From NCBI GenBank assembly GCA_045866275.1, contig BAAFRX010000011.1:16029-80028 (forward strand): a stretch of 64,000 bases of DNA, given 5' to 3'. Shown here in pieces: positions 1-7,580 of the stretch. This DNA is from Sideroxyarcus sp045866275. GTDB lineage: Bacteria; Pseudomonadota; Gammaproteobacteria; Burkholderiales; Gallionellaceae. Each line of letters opens with the position of its first letter. The stretch's first letter is position 1. The notes under the pieces are model-generated. The model searched no databases. It saw nothing but the letters and a program-made list of their open reading frames with translations, and had not been told where the DNA came from. Position numbers and translations under genes: made by a program.

Positions 1-84
1 AGCGTTCGCAATAAGCGCCATCAAGGTGGCAACACCACACTGGATTGCCGGCTCGCCTCCGGTTCGTTGCAGGGACTGGACAAA

Positions 85-1101
85 TCACTGTGGGCACAAT
101 GCCACGGACCGTTCCGCCGTCGCGGGATGGCTGGCGAGATACGTCATCACCCGGTTGCCTTTCTCCTCTTTTTTCCCCTGCGGCAGCGGGCGCGCCGCTT
201 CCAGCTTGTGCAGCATGGTGCTCAACAGGCACGGCGACATGCCGTTCTTGACAAGCGTGCGCGCCGCGTAATCATCGGCTTCGCGCTCCATCTCGCGCGA
301 ATAACCCGCCTCCAGCACCATCGCCGGCACGGTCGCCAGCAGCGTGCTGACATCGCCCATGGTCCAGGTCAGCACCAGACCGACCACCGAACTCTGCAAC
401 GCCCTGCGCAGCGCATGGCGCCGATCCACGTGGCCGCGCTCGTGGGCCAGAACTGCCAAAATCTCGTCGTCGTCCTGCGTCAATGCGACCAGTTCGTCCA
501 GCAGCACGATGCTGCCATCCGGCAGGGCGAAAGCGTTGGCGCCGATCCCGGGCGCGCTGCGAAACTCGATACGGGATTCAAGCGCTGCGCCTGAGGCGGG
601 AGCGATTCGGGCGTAGGCTGCGCGCAATGCCTGCCGGCGTTCGGGGGCGAGCGTGCTGGGGTGCAGCAGCACGCGATCCAGCGTTTCCAGCGAGGACGTT
701 CCCATCTGCTGCAACAGCGCGGGCGGAACGCGCATCGCCACGACCTCTGCGCCCCAGGGCAGCAGGTAGCGATAGGCTACCGCAAACACGGCGGCGACGA
801 GCAGCGCCGAGAACAGCGCCCAGCCCAGGCTGTGCTGCATGCGCTCCAGCCAGCTGCGGCGGTAGCCGCCCTGCGCCAGCAACGCATCGAGCGCGGCAGG
901 GTCGGTCACTTCGCAGTGCCCGCCTCCGGGCAACTCCAGCCGGCGCGGCGTGTTGCCCAGCCGTTCCGAAAGCCGCACCTCGCGCAGCGGCCAGCGCAGT
1001 TCGAAATTCGTGCCGCGCAACCGAAGCTCCTCCCCGACGAGCGCGAGTTCAACCTGCTGCGCGGCGGCGGTCTTGCCGTCGAAATACTGTGCCTTCAGCA
1101 T
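85..1101 (-). CDS. M48 family membrane metalloprotease
   Basis: Predicted zinc metallopeptidase of 338 residues. One hydrophobic segment lies near residues 87-107, followed by a periplasmic or cytosolic M48 domain carrying the zinc motif HERGH (about residues 220-224) and a downstream EREADDYA motif that supplies the third ligand in this family. M48 enzymes are linked to membrane protein quality control; the substrate here is unknown. I chose the ATG at 1101, one base beyond the stop of the upstream DUF898 gene. A longer TTG start at 1119 would overlap that gene. The tight spacing implies co-transcription and translational coupling with the YjgN-like protein, a pairing seen in other Proteobacteria. 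Confidence 0.85.
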   Translation of the reverse strand: MLKAQYFDGKTAAAQQVELALVGEELRLRGTNFELRWPLREVRLSERLGNTPRRLELPGGGHCEVTDPAALDALLAQGGYRRSWLERMQHSLGWALFSALLVAAVFAVAYRYLLPWGAEVVAMRVPPALLQQMGTSSLETLDRVLLHPSTLAPERRQALRAAYARIAPASGAALESRIEFRSAPGIGANAFALPDGSIVLLDELVALTQDDDEILAVLAHERGHVDRRHALRRALQSSVVGLVLTWTMGDVSTLLATVPAMVLEAGYSREMEREADDYAARTLVKNGMSPCLLSTMLHKLEAARPLPQGKKEEKGNRVMTYLASHPATAERSVALCPQ

Positions 1102-1102
1102 G

Positions 1103-2089
1103 TCAGAGCGAGATGTCAACGTCGAACATCTCGGCCGTCTCTTCGCCGGTGGCGCTGTCCGGCTGCGCCTGTCCGGCCACGAAGGCGGCCAGGTCGCCCT
1201 GCGCCAGCAATCCCATGCAAGACAGTTTGTAACGCGCCATGCGGATCTGCGCGAACGGGATAAACAGGCCCAGGGTGAACACGATCGCCAGCAGGTTGGT
1301 GAGGCTGATCTTCAGGTACGTGCCGACTGCCATGCGGCTGTACAGATCGTGTTCGCCGAGCCCGGTGCCACTCCAGATCAGGTTCGGCAAGCCGACCGCC
1401 AGATAAGCGGCAATGACCAGGAACACCAGCGGCAACAACACGATCACCAGCGGCAGGCCGAGCAGGCTGAACACGCCGACGAGCAGGGCCGCGCCCAGCA
1501 GCATGCCGAATGCCTTTAGATAAAGTTTGTAGAAGCTGCCGACCGTGGCGTCGAAGCGGAAGAAGGTGTCGCCGAAACGGCTGTTGTTGTGCTGGTACTG
1601 CTTGATCTTGTAGTGCGTGAACGGCGCCAGCAGGTACAGGGTCAGCACGGTCAGGACGGGCAGCAGCAGAAAGACCGCATACGCCGCGCCGTCGCTGCCG
1701 GCAAAGCCGAAGCGCAGGCCGCGATAACTGCTGTTGTACAGCTTGAAGCGCAAGGAGCGCACGATCAGCCACGGCATCACGCCAGCGATCAGGAAGGCGA
1801 GCAGGATGCCGAGCAGCGGATTCATCCGCCCGGCTACGGTGTAGGCCGCCAGCAGCACGAAGGCGATGATGCGCCCCTTGAGGATGGCGATGGGCATGCC
1901 GTGATATTCGAAACCGGCACCGGCCAGCCGCGTGTTGCGGTAGAAATATTGCAGCCGCCGCACTTTCGCCCACGCGCTGTAAATCCCCAGGGTCAGGATG
2001 GACAGCAGCAGATTGACGATCCAGATTCTGAAATATTCCCAGCCCTCGCCGGTGAATTCGAAGGCATGTTCCTGTTGTTGTGCCGGCAT
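1103..2089 (-). CDS. YjgN-type multipass membrane protein (DUF898)
   Basis: Protein of 328 residues with several hydrophobic helices and the family pattern EFTGEGWEYFRIWIVN near the N-terminus, then LGIYSAWAKVRRLQYFY. This matches the DUF898/YjgN family, inner-membrane proteins of unknown function. The ATG at 2089 is preceded by GGGAGGA at good spacing, so the longer reading frame reaching 2203 is rejected. It is the first gene of a two-gene unit with the M48 protease downstream, suggesting that the two act together at the membrane (inference). Confidence 0.85.
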   Translation of the reverse strand: MPAQQQEHAFEFTGEGWEYFRIWIVNLLLSILTLGIYSAWAKVRRLQYFYRNTRLAGAGFEYHGMPIAILKGRIIAFVLLAAYTVAGRMNPLLGILLAFLIAGVMPWLIVRSLRFKLYNSSYRGLRFGFAGSDGAAYAVFLLLPVLTVLTLYLLAPFTHYKIKQYQHNNSRFGDTFFRFDATVGSFYKLYLKAFGMLLGAALLVGVFSLLGLPLVIVLLPLVFLVIAAYLAVGLPNLIWSGTGLGEHDLYSRMAVGTYLKISLTNLLAIVFTLGLFIPFAQIRMARYKLSCMGLLAQGDLAAFVAGQAQPDSATGEETAEMFDVDISL

Positions 2090-2201
2090 GTGTCCTCCCG
2101 AACGCGATGGCGCCTCCTCCCCGGAAGCGGGGGCACTATAACGTTGATGCGGCAAAAAGACGATAGACAGGCAGGCTTGCAGCCCCGTTTGTTCCGGCAA
2201 C

Positions 2202-2227
2202 AAAAAAGGCGGCCGCGGCCGCCTTTT
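2202..2227 (-). terminator. Rho-independent terminator after the diheme cytochrome
   Basis: A perfect GC-rich inverted repeat (GGCGGCCGCGGCCGCC, 2208-2223) is flanked by A6 on the left and T4 on the right. Read on the minus strand it ends in six U residues, so it should stop transcription of the cytochrome operon coming from 2270. The flanking tracts could also make it work in the other direction. Confidence 0.8.
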
Positions 2228-2269
2228 CCGGTGATCCTTCCGCAGCGCCGGGTCAACCCCGGCCTGCGT

Positions 2270-2827
2270 TCAGTCGTCCCAGTCAGGGTAGTTCGGGATG
2301 CGCACGGTGTCCTCGTCGAACACGCCGTCCTTCGCCCGCGTGTGGCAGGCATCGCAGTAGCTCAACGATTTGACGTCTTTGTTGCCCTTGATCATTTTCT
2401 CGGGAATCTCGTGGTGCTTGCGCTTGATGTAACGCACTTCGGTGATGCGCAACGGCGCTTCGTTTTCGGTCGCCACGGCAATCTTGCGCGCGCGCTTGTA
2501 GTACGACTTGTCGGCCGCATTCTCCAGAGCGAAAGCGCGGATCGTCGCCAGCGTGTCGGCATCGAGCTGTGCATTTTCGCCAAAGTGGTCGGACAGGGCC
2601 TTGTCATTCAATAGTTTCTCCCACGATGGGCTGGGCAGCAGTCCGGGCTGATAGGCGAAATGGCATGAGCCGCACTCCTCCTGATAAGCGGCGTTTTTCA
2701 CCGGATTGAATTCTTTCTGGCGGAAAGGATTAGCCAGCCAACTCCAGATATTTTCTTCGGCTTGTACGGCGGGTGCGCCAGCCGCAAGCGCCACCAGCAG
2801 CAACAACGATTTCAACTTTGATTGCAT
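2270..2827 (-). CDS. dhc: Diheme cytochrome c (DHC)
   Basis: Exported protein of 185 residues with a signal peptide ending near AVQAEEN. It has two canonical heme-binding motifs, CGSCH (about residues 52-56) and CDACH (about 158-162). Length and layout match DHC, the diheme cytochrome that in Rhodobacter sphaeroides is encoded with the oxygen-binding cytochrome SHP and a membrane cytochrome b. DHC is thought to pass electrons to SHP in the periplasm. The second of two adjacent ATG codons (2827) has better spacing from GGAG than the first (2830). It is the last gene of the cytochrome unit and is followed by a strong terminator. Confidence 0.85.
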   Translation of the reverse strand: MQSKLKSLLLLVALAAGAPAVQAEENIWSWLANPFRQKEFNPVKNAAYQEECGSCHFAYQPGLLPSPSWEKLLNDKALSDHFGENAQLDADTLATIRAFALENAADKSYYKRARKIAVATENEAPLRITEVRYIKRKHHEIPEKMIKGNKDVKSLSYCDACHTRAKDGVFDEDTVRIPNYPDWDD

Positions 2828-2842
2828 CATTTTCTCCTAGAA

Positions 2843-3244
2843 TTATTGGGCCAGCATAAAGGTCAGGAAATCCGTCTTTTCCTGCGCGGTGCAATCCCGC
2901 CCCCAGGTGTCGTTGCAGTTGCGCTTGAACCACTTTTCCATTTTCTTGACATCGGTATAGCGCTCCGGATTCACTTTGGCCGACATCGGGTGGATCACCT
3001 TGCCTGTCTTGTGATGCTTGCCTTCCTTGGCGAAGTCGCTGTTGTGGCAGGTGGTGGAACACGACATTTTTTCGCCATCAATCACGTCCTCGCGCACCCA
3101 GTTCTGCCTTCCTTTGTCAGGATCGGCCATGCCGGCCCCTTCGGACTGATATTTTTTCAACAGTTCATCGCTCGCCGGCGAGGCCATCGCCAGCGCAGAC
3201 AGCATCATGCCCAGCGCACACCCCATCGCTAAAATTGTTCTCAT
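2843..3244 (-). CDS. shp: SHP-like monoheme cytochrome c (DUF1924)
   Basis: Periplasmic protein of 133 residues with a signal peptide (cleavage near MASPASD). The C-terminal pattern RNCNDTWGRDC is typical of SHP/DUF1924 cytochromes: in SHP an Asn is the sixth heme ligand, released on ligand binding, next to a disulfide; N109, C110 and C118 are the candidates here. The heme attachment motif reads CSTTCH (62-67), with three residues between the cysteines instead of two. I checked this codon by codon (TGT TCC ACC ACC TGC CAC). It lies between dhc and a membrane protein gene. The likely role is binding of oxygen or another small ligand, fed by DHC (inference from the family). Confidence 0.8.
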   Translation of the reverse strand: MRTILAMGCALGMMLSALAMASPASDELLKKYQSEGAGMADPDKGRQNWVREDVIDGEKMSCSTTCHNSDFAKEGKHHKTGKVIHPMSAKVNPERYTDVKKMEKWFKRNCNDTWGRDCTAQEKTDFLTFMLAQ

Positions 3245-3258
3245 ATTGGTTCCTTGAA

Positions 3259-3852
3259 TTACCAGGTGAGTTTGATGCCGACGATCATGGCCGCGGCGCC
3301 CAGTTCCGCAATGGCGGCATGGCTGGTTTTTGTGCTTGATCGGACCGATTTGGTAATGCCATAAGCCATCAATCCGGCGCCGGTTACCCCGAGCATCATG
3401 TGCAGGTTGTCAGGATCGCTCCAGCCATCTTCCAGATGAAAATCATCCCAGTGCGTGATGAACCCGGACGTGACTGTCGAGAGCGCAAGAATGCCGGTTG
3501 CTCGGGCCAGGGTGGCGTGCGTACCATCGGTATTACGCGGCACGGTACCGCTGGAAGGTGGCGTGAGCGCAGTGGCAATCGCCGCTGTTACGGTGGCCAA
3601 ACCCAGCACCAGGTGAGTGTTGCTTCCGGTCAGCCAGGGCGGATCGAATTCGGGCTGCGCGGCAGGTGCGGCGGCCTGCTGTTTTTTGGTCAGGACGCCG
3701 TCATTTGCGGCCACCATCAATGGCTGCGAATGCTGCGCGTACACCTGTGCCGGCGTCGAAAGGTCGAGCGCGAGATCCTCCTGCGCCCAGGCCGCGCCGT
3801 GCCCTGCCAAAACACATGCACCTAGCAGCATTATTTTGTATCGTTGTTGCAT
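3259..3852 (-). CDS. Exported four-helix membrane protein in the cytochrome locus, unrecognised
   Basis: I do not recognise a named family. The 197-residue product has a signal peptide (cleavage near AWAQED), a soluble stretch of about 50 residues, and four hydrophobic helices. Histidines sit at or near the start of every helix (H80, H112, H151, H178), with H134 and H139 in a loop. This arrangement would suit a small membrane heme b protein, but that is inference. It lies between the membrane cytochrome b and the SHP-like cytochrome on the same strand, so it is probably part of the same electron-transfer unit, perhaps as quinol-side subunit or assembly factor. Confidence 0.65.
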   Translation of the reverse strand: MQQRYKIMLLGACVLAGHGAAWAQEDLALDLSTPAQVYAQHSQPLMVAANDGVLTKKQQAAAPAAQPEFDPPWLTGSNTHLVLGLATVTAAIATALTPPSSGTVPRNTDGTHATLARATGILALSTVTSGFITHWDDFHLEDGWSDPDNLHMMLGVTGAGLMAYGITKSVRSSTKTSHAAIAELGAAAMIVGIKLTW

Positions 3853-3960
3853 AAAGAATCTCCAAGATTATTGAAGCAATTAAATAACCGCCCTGTATTG
3901 CGCCCTACCCCATCGTTTTTTTGTATTCCGGATCTTTGTCCGAATGGTTACCGCGTTTCG

Positions 3961-4539
3961 CTAAACCTTGCGTTTCATCCCAGTCACCATCGCACGCACG
4001 AGATTTTCGTGATGCTGGATGCTACCCACGATCACCCCCAACAGATGCAACGGAATCAGCACCAAGGCGGCATTGACCAACCAGACATGGGCGTGACGAA
4101 AAAAATAAGCCGTATTGTCGCCCAACCGATTCGCCAAAAAGAGCAAGGGCCCTTCGTAATCGACCACCCCCAGGGTGAGGAAGCCGAGCATAAAAATTGA
4201 CATCAGGAGCGCCAACAAGGAGAACACCATCAAGGCACCCGCCGGGTTGTGCCCGTAATAATGCGGCACCGGTCCGTTACGCATCGAACGAACATATATC
4301 AGGGTTTCTTGGGGGGAAAACAGGAAAGATTTGAATCGGGCGTAGGAGTTACCCGCGAAGCCCCAGAAAAGGCGGAAGACCAGCAAGGCCAGCAGCACAT
4401 AACCCAGCCAGACATGGAAATTCAGGAGATGAACCTCGGCGGCCAGATAGGTCAACCCAAAACAGATAACAAGCGCCCAGTGAAACAGCCGCACCGGCAA
4501 ATCCCATATCTTGACGTGTGTTTCATCCATGTGCGCCAT
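3961..4539 (-). CDS. Membrane cytochrome b (cytochrome b561/hydrogenase b-type)
   Basis: Protein of 192 residues with about four transmembrane helices. It starts ETHVKIWDLPVRLFHWALV, the hallmark of the di-heme cytochrome b561 group (PF01292). Candidate heme-ligand histidines are H20, H42 and those in RHAHVWL and IPLHLLG. It probably oxidises the quinol pool and passes electrons to periplasmic DHC and SHP. I chose the ATG at 4539 because AGGAAA lies just upstream; the frame stays open to 4602. It is the first gene of the minus-strand cytochrome unit. The 290 bases upstream hold the divergent grpE promoter and a poly-G tract. Confidence 0.85.
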   Translation of the reverse strand: MAHMDETHVKIWDLPVRLFHWALVICFGLTYLAAEVHLLNFHVWLGYVLLALLVFRLFWGFAGNSYARFKSFLFSPQETLIYVRSMRNGPVPHYYGHNPAGALMVFSLLALLMSIFMLGFLTLGVVDYEGPLLFLANRLGDNTAYFFRHAHVWLVNAALVLIPLHLLGVIVGSIQHHENLVRAMVTGMKRKV

Positions 4540-4650
4540 AACTGAATTTCCTGCGTCTTTCTGATCTTTTTTTAATTGTTTAATTGCGAGAAGCGCGCGC
4601 ATATTACTGCTTAAAAAACGTTTTGCAAGCGATTTTTGAAGGGGCGATGC

Positions 4651-4666
4651 GGGGGGGGGGGGGGGG
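4651..4666. repeat. Poly-G tract, 16 bases
   Basis: Sixteen uninterrupted G residues lie in the 290-base region between the cytochrome b gene and grpE, in no convincing gene. Such tracts vary by slipped-strand mispairing in some bacteria and are also prone to sequencing error. Confidence 0.9.
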
Positions 4667-4838
4667 ACGCTGGGAAACGCCCCGTTTCAGGGCTCACGAA
4701 ATACCCATTTTATCGGGGTTTTCGCCTCGTTCTAAAATCGGATAAAACCCGTGTGCCAAAGAACGTCAATGCAGAGGCTGAAGTAGCTACTGTTAAGGGC
4801 ACGGCGCGACGCGCGAACGGTTATCTTTATTCAAAACG

Positions 4839-4866
4839 CTTGAAATCTGAAAATCGCCCCCCATAA
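4839..4866 (+). promoter_or_regulatory. Sigma-32 heat-shock promoter of grpE
   Basis: CTTGAAA (4839-4845) and CCCCATAA (4859-4866) are separated by 13 bases. This closely matches the RpoH consensus CTTGAAA-N(11-16)-CCCCATnT. The -10 element ends 27 bases ahead of the grpE ATG, consistent with heat-shock induction of grpE. Confidence 0.88.
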
Positions 4867-4893
4867 CCATCCGGCACAAAACAGGAGAGGCCA

Positions 4894-5442
4894 ATGGAAC
4901 AGCAGGAAAACAAAGAGCAAATCGCACAGCAGGAAGCCGGGTCAACGATCGAAACGAGCGCAACACAAGTCGCCGACAAGGTTCCCAGTCTGGAGGAAAT
5001 GCTGCAGGAGGCCGAGCGCAAGGCCCAGGAACATTACGACGCCTGGATGTACGCGAAAGCCGAAGGCGAAAACATCCGCCGCCGCGCCGCCGAAGACGTG
5101 AGCAAGGCGCAGAAGTTCGCGGTAGAGCGTTTCTCCAACGAAATGCTGGCCGTGATGGACAGCCTGCAGGCTGGCTTGGCCGTTGAGACCGAGAACGTGG
5201 AAAGTTTCAAGAGCGGCATGGAACTGACGCTCAAGCAACTTTCCAGCGTGTTCGAAAAGTTCAATATCAAGGAAATCAACCCGGTCGGCGAGAAGCTCGA
5301 CCCGCACAAGCACCAGGCCATCGGCGTGGTGGATAGCGAACAGGAAGCGAACACGGTGGTCAGCGTGATGCAGAAGGGCTACACGCTGAATGAGCGCGTC
5401 CTGCGTCCGGCGCTGGTGATGGTGGCGAAAGCAAAAGAATAA
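4894..5442 (+). CDS. grpE: GrpE, nucleotide exchange factor of DnaK
   Basis: Protein of 182 residues. It has a long polar N-terminal coiled-coil region (EEMLQEAERKAQEHYDAW, then a helix including KAEGENIRRRA) followed by the GrpE beta domain with EINPVGEKLDPHKHQAIGVV. GrpE dimers release ADP from DnaK in the cytosolic Hsp70 cycle. GGAGAGG precedes the ATG. Order and strand with dnaK and dnaJ are the common proteobacterial arrangement, and a sigma-32 promoter lies immediately upstream. Confidence 0.97.
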   Translation: MEQQENKEQIAQQEAGSTIETSATQVADKVPSLEEMLQEAERKAQEHYDAWMYAKAEGENIRRRAAEDVSKAQKFAVERFSNEMLAVMDSLQAGLAVETENVESFKSGMELTLKQLSSVFEKFNIKEINPVGEKLDPHKHQAIGVVDSEQEANTVVSVMQKGYTLNERVLRPALVMVAKAKE

Positions 5443-5511
5443 GCGGAAAGGGAAAAGCGCTTGCCTTGTTTTCTGGGCTCCGCGCTTATCCTCCCCTTCC
5501 CTGCCAGCACT

Positions 5512-5539
5512 CTTGAAATACGCAATACCCGCCCCATTT
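5512..5539 (+). promoter_or_regulatory. Second sigma-32 promoter, ahead of dnaK
   Basis: CTTGAAA (5512-5518) and CCCCATTT (5532-5539) are spaced by 13 bases, the same spacing as in the grpE promoter. It sits in the grpE-dnaK gap and would give dnaK its own heat-shock start in addition to read-through from grpE. Confidence 0.88.
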
Positions 5540-5593
5540 TAGGCGACAGCAGATTTACGGATACAACACAATTCAACGGAAAGGAAAAGCATC

Positions 5594-7516
5594 ATGGGAA
5601 AAATCATTGGCATCGACCTCGGCACGACGAATTCTTGCGTGGCGGTCATGGAAAACGGCAAGACCAAGGTGATCGAGAACGCGGAAGGCGCGCGCACCAC
5701 ACCGTCCATCATCGCTTACATGGAGGACGGTGAAGTGCTAGTCGGCGCACCCGCCAAGCGCCAGGCCGTGACCAATCCCAAGAACACCCTGTACGGCGTG
5801 AAGCGCCTGATTGGCCGCCGCTTTGAAGAGCCGATGGTACAAAAGGACATCAACATGGTGCCCTACTCCATCGTCAAGGCAAAAAACGGCGACGCTTGGG
5901 TCAAGGTGCGCGACAAGGATATCTCCGCACCGGAAATTTCCGCTGAAGTGCTGATGAAAATGAAGAAGACTGCCGAGGACTATCTGGGCGAACCGGTCAC
6001 CGAAGCGGTCATCACCGTGCCCGCCTACTTCAACGACAGCCAGCGCCAAGCCACCAAGGACGCCGGCCGCATCGCGGGTCTGGACGTGAAGCGCATCATC
6101 AATGAACCGACCGCGGCAGCACTGGCGTTCGGCATGGACAAGAAGGAAGGCGACCGCAAGATCGCGGTGTATGACTTGGGCGGCGGCACGTTCGATATCT
6201 CCATCATCGAAATCGCCGAGATCGACGGCGAGCACCAGTTCGAAGTGTTGTCCACCAACGGCGACACCTTCCTCGGCGGTGAAGACTTCGACATGCGCAT
6301 CATCGACTTCCTGATCGACGAGTTCAAAAAAGAAAGCGGCGTGGATCTGAAGAAAGACATGCTGGCGCTGCAACGTCTGAAGGATGCTGCGGAAAAAGCC
6401 AAGATCGAGCTGTCTTCCGCGCAACAGACCGAGGTGAACCTGCCTTACATCACCGCCGACGCGACCGGCCCGAAACACCTGGCCGTGAAGATCACCCGCG
6501 CCAAGCTGGAAAGCCTGGTGGAGGACCTGATCGCGCGCACCATCGAGCCGTGCAAGATCGCGATGAAAGATGCGGGCGTCAGCAACGCCGACATCGCCGA
6601 CGTGATCCTGGTCGGCGGGCAAACGCGCATGCCGAAAGTGCAGGACAAAGTCAAAGAGTTCTTCGGCAAGGAACCGCGCAAAGACGTCAACCCTGACGAG
6701 GCCGTCGCGGTCGGCGCGGCTATTCAGGGCGGCGTGTTGCAGGGCGAAGTGAAGGATGTGCTGTTGCTGGACGTGACTCCGTTGTCGCTCGGTATCGAGA
6801 CCATGGGCGGCGTGATGACCAAACTCATCAAGAAGAACACCACCATCCCGACCAAAGCATCGCAGGTGTTCTCCACCGCCGACGACAACCAGTCCGCCGT
6901 GACCATCCATGTGCTGCAAGGCGAGCGCGAGATGTCATCCGGCAACAAGAGTCTGGGCCAGTTCAACCTGTCCGACATCCCGCCCGCACCGCGCGGCATG
7001 CCGCAGATCGAAGTGACCTTTAACATCGACGCCAACGGTATCCTGCACGTGAGCGCAAAAGACAAGGCCACCAACAAGGAAGCCAACATCACCATCAAGG
7101 CCAGCTCCGGCTTGAGCGAGGAAGAGATTCAACGCATGGTGGCCGATGCCGAGGCGCACGCCGACGAAGACAAGAAGGCGATGGAACTGGTGACGGCACG
7201 CAACCAGCTGGATGCGCTGATCCACTCCACCAACAAGTCGATGAAGGACTATGGCGAGCAACTTTCTGCAGACGAGAAGGCTGCGATTGAAACCGCACTG
7301 AAGGAAGCAGAAGAAGTGGTGAAGGGTGACGACAAGGACGCCATCGAAGCCAAGACTGAAGCACTGGCGACTGCCGCGCAGAAGCTGGGCGAAAAGATGT
7401 ACGCCGCCGAGCAGGCAAAAGCACAGGCCGCGCAAGGAGGGTCGCAACCGGAAGCTAAGGCAGACGAAGGCGACGTGGTGGATGCGGAATTTACGGAAGT
7501 GAAAGACAAGAAGTAA
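5594..7516 (+). CDS. dnaK: DnaK, Hsp70 chaperone
   Basis: Full-length 640-residue Hsp70. The N-terminal ATPase begins GKIIGIDLGTTNSCVAVM and contains the phosphate-binding segment VYDLGGGTFDISI. The substrate domain includes LLLDVTPLSLGIETMGGVMT, and the tail ends in a flexible region finishing EFTEVKDKK, like the EEVKDKK end of E. coli DnaK. It refolds and holds client proteins in the cytosol with DnaJ and GrpE. An AAGGAAAAG ribosome site precedes the ATG. It is transcribed from its own sigma-32 promoter and probably also from the grpE promoter. Confidence 0.98.
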   Translation: MGKIIGIDLGTTNSCVAVMENGKTKVIENAEGARTTPSIIAYMEDGEVLVGAPAKRQAVTNPKNTLYGVKRLIGRRFEEPMVQKDINMVPYSIVKAKNGDAWVKVRDKDISAPEISAEVLMKMKKTAEDYLGEPVTEAVITVPAYFNDSQRQATKDAGRIAGLDVKRIINEPTAAALAFGMDKKEGDRKIAVYDLGGGTFDISIIEIAEIDGEHQFEVLSTNGDTFLGGEDFDMRIIDFLIDEFKKESGVDLKKDMLALQRLKDAAEKAKIELSSAQQTEVNLPYITADATGPKHLAVKITRAKLESLVEDLIARTIEPCKIAMKDAGVSNADIADVILVGGQTRMPKVQDKVKEFFGKEPRKDVNPDEAVAVGAAIQGGVLQGEVKDVLLLDVTPLSLGIETMGGVMTKLIKKNTTIPTKASQVFSTADDNQSAVTIHVLQGEREMSSGNKSLGQFNLSDIPPAPRGMPQIEVTFNIDANGILHVSAKDKATNKEANITIKASSGLSEEEIQRMVADAEAHADEDKKAMELVTARNQLDALIHSTNKSMKDYGEQLSADEKAAIETALKEAEEVVKGDDKDAIEAKTEALATAAQKLGEKMYAAEQAKAQAAQGGSQPEAKADEGDVVDAEFTEVKDKK

Positions 7517-7542
7517 GAGGGGAATTTCTTGACGTTGTAACC

Positions 7543-7564
7543 GGTGGGGCGCGTGCGCCCCACC
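7543..7564 (+). promoter_or_regulatory. Stem-loop between dnaK and dnaJ
   Basis: A 10-bp perfect stem (GGTGGGGCGC paired with GCGCCCCACC) with a two-base centre lies in the 64-base gap. There is no U tract, so it is not a simple terminator. It could set the dnaK to dnaJ expression ratio by attenuation or mRNA stabilisation (inference). Confidence 0.55.
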
Positions 7565-7580
7565 GTCACATGGAAATAAC

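Noticed and set aside
2202..2227. NotI-like palindrome GCGGCCGC as a cloning scar
   Set aside because: Flanking A and T tracts and its position after a gene end make a natural terminator the better explanation.
5738..6919. 393-residue reading frame opposite dnaK
   Set aside because: Antisense shadow with His-rich low-complexity composition and no family features; long antisense frames are common opposite dnaK.
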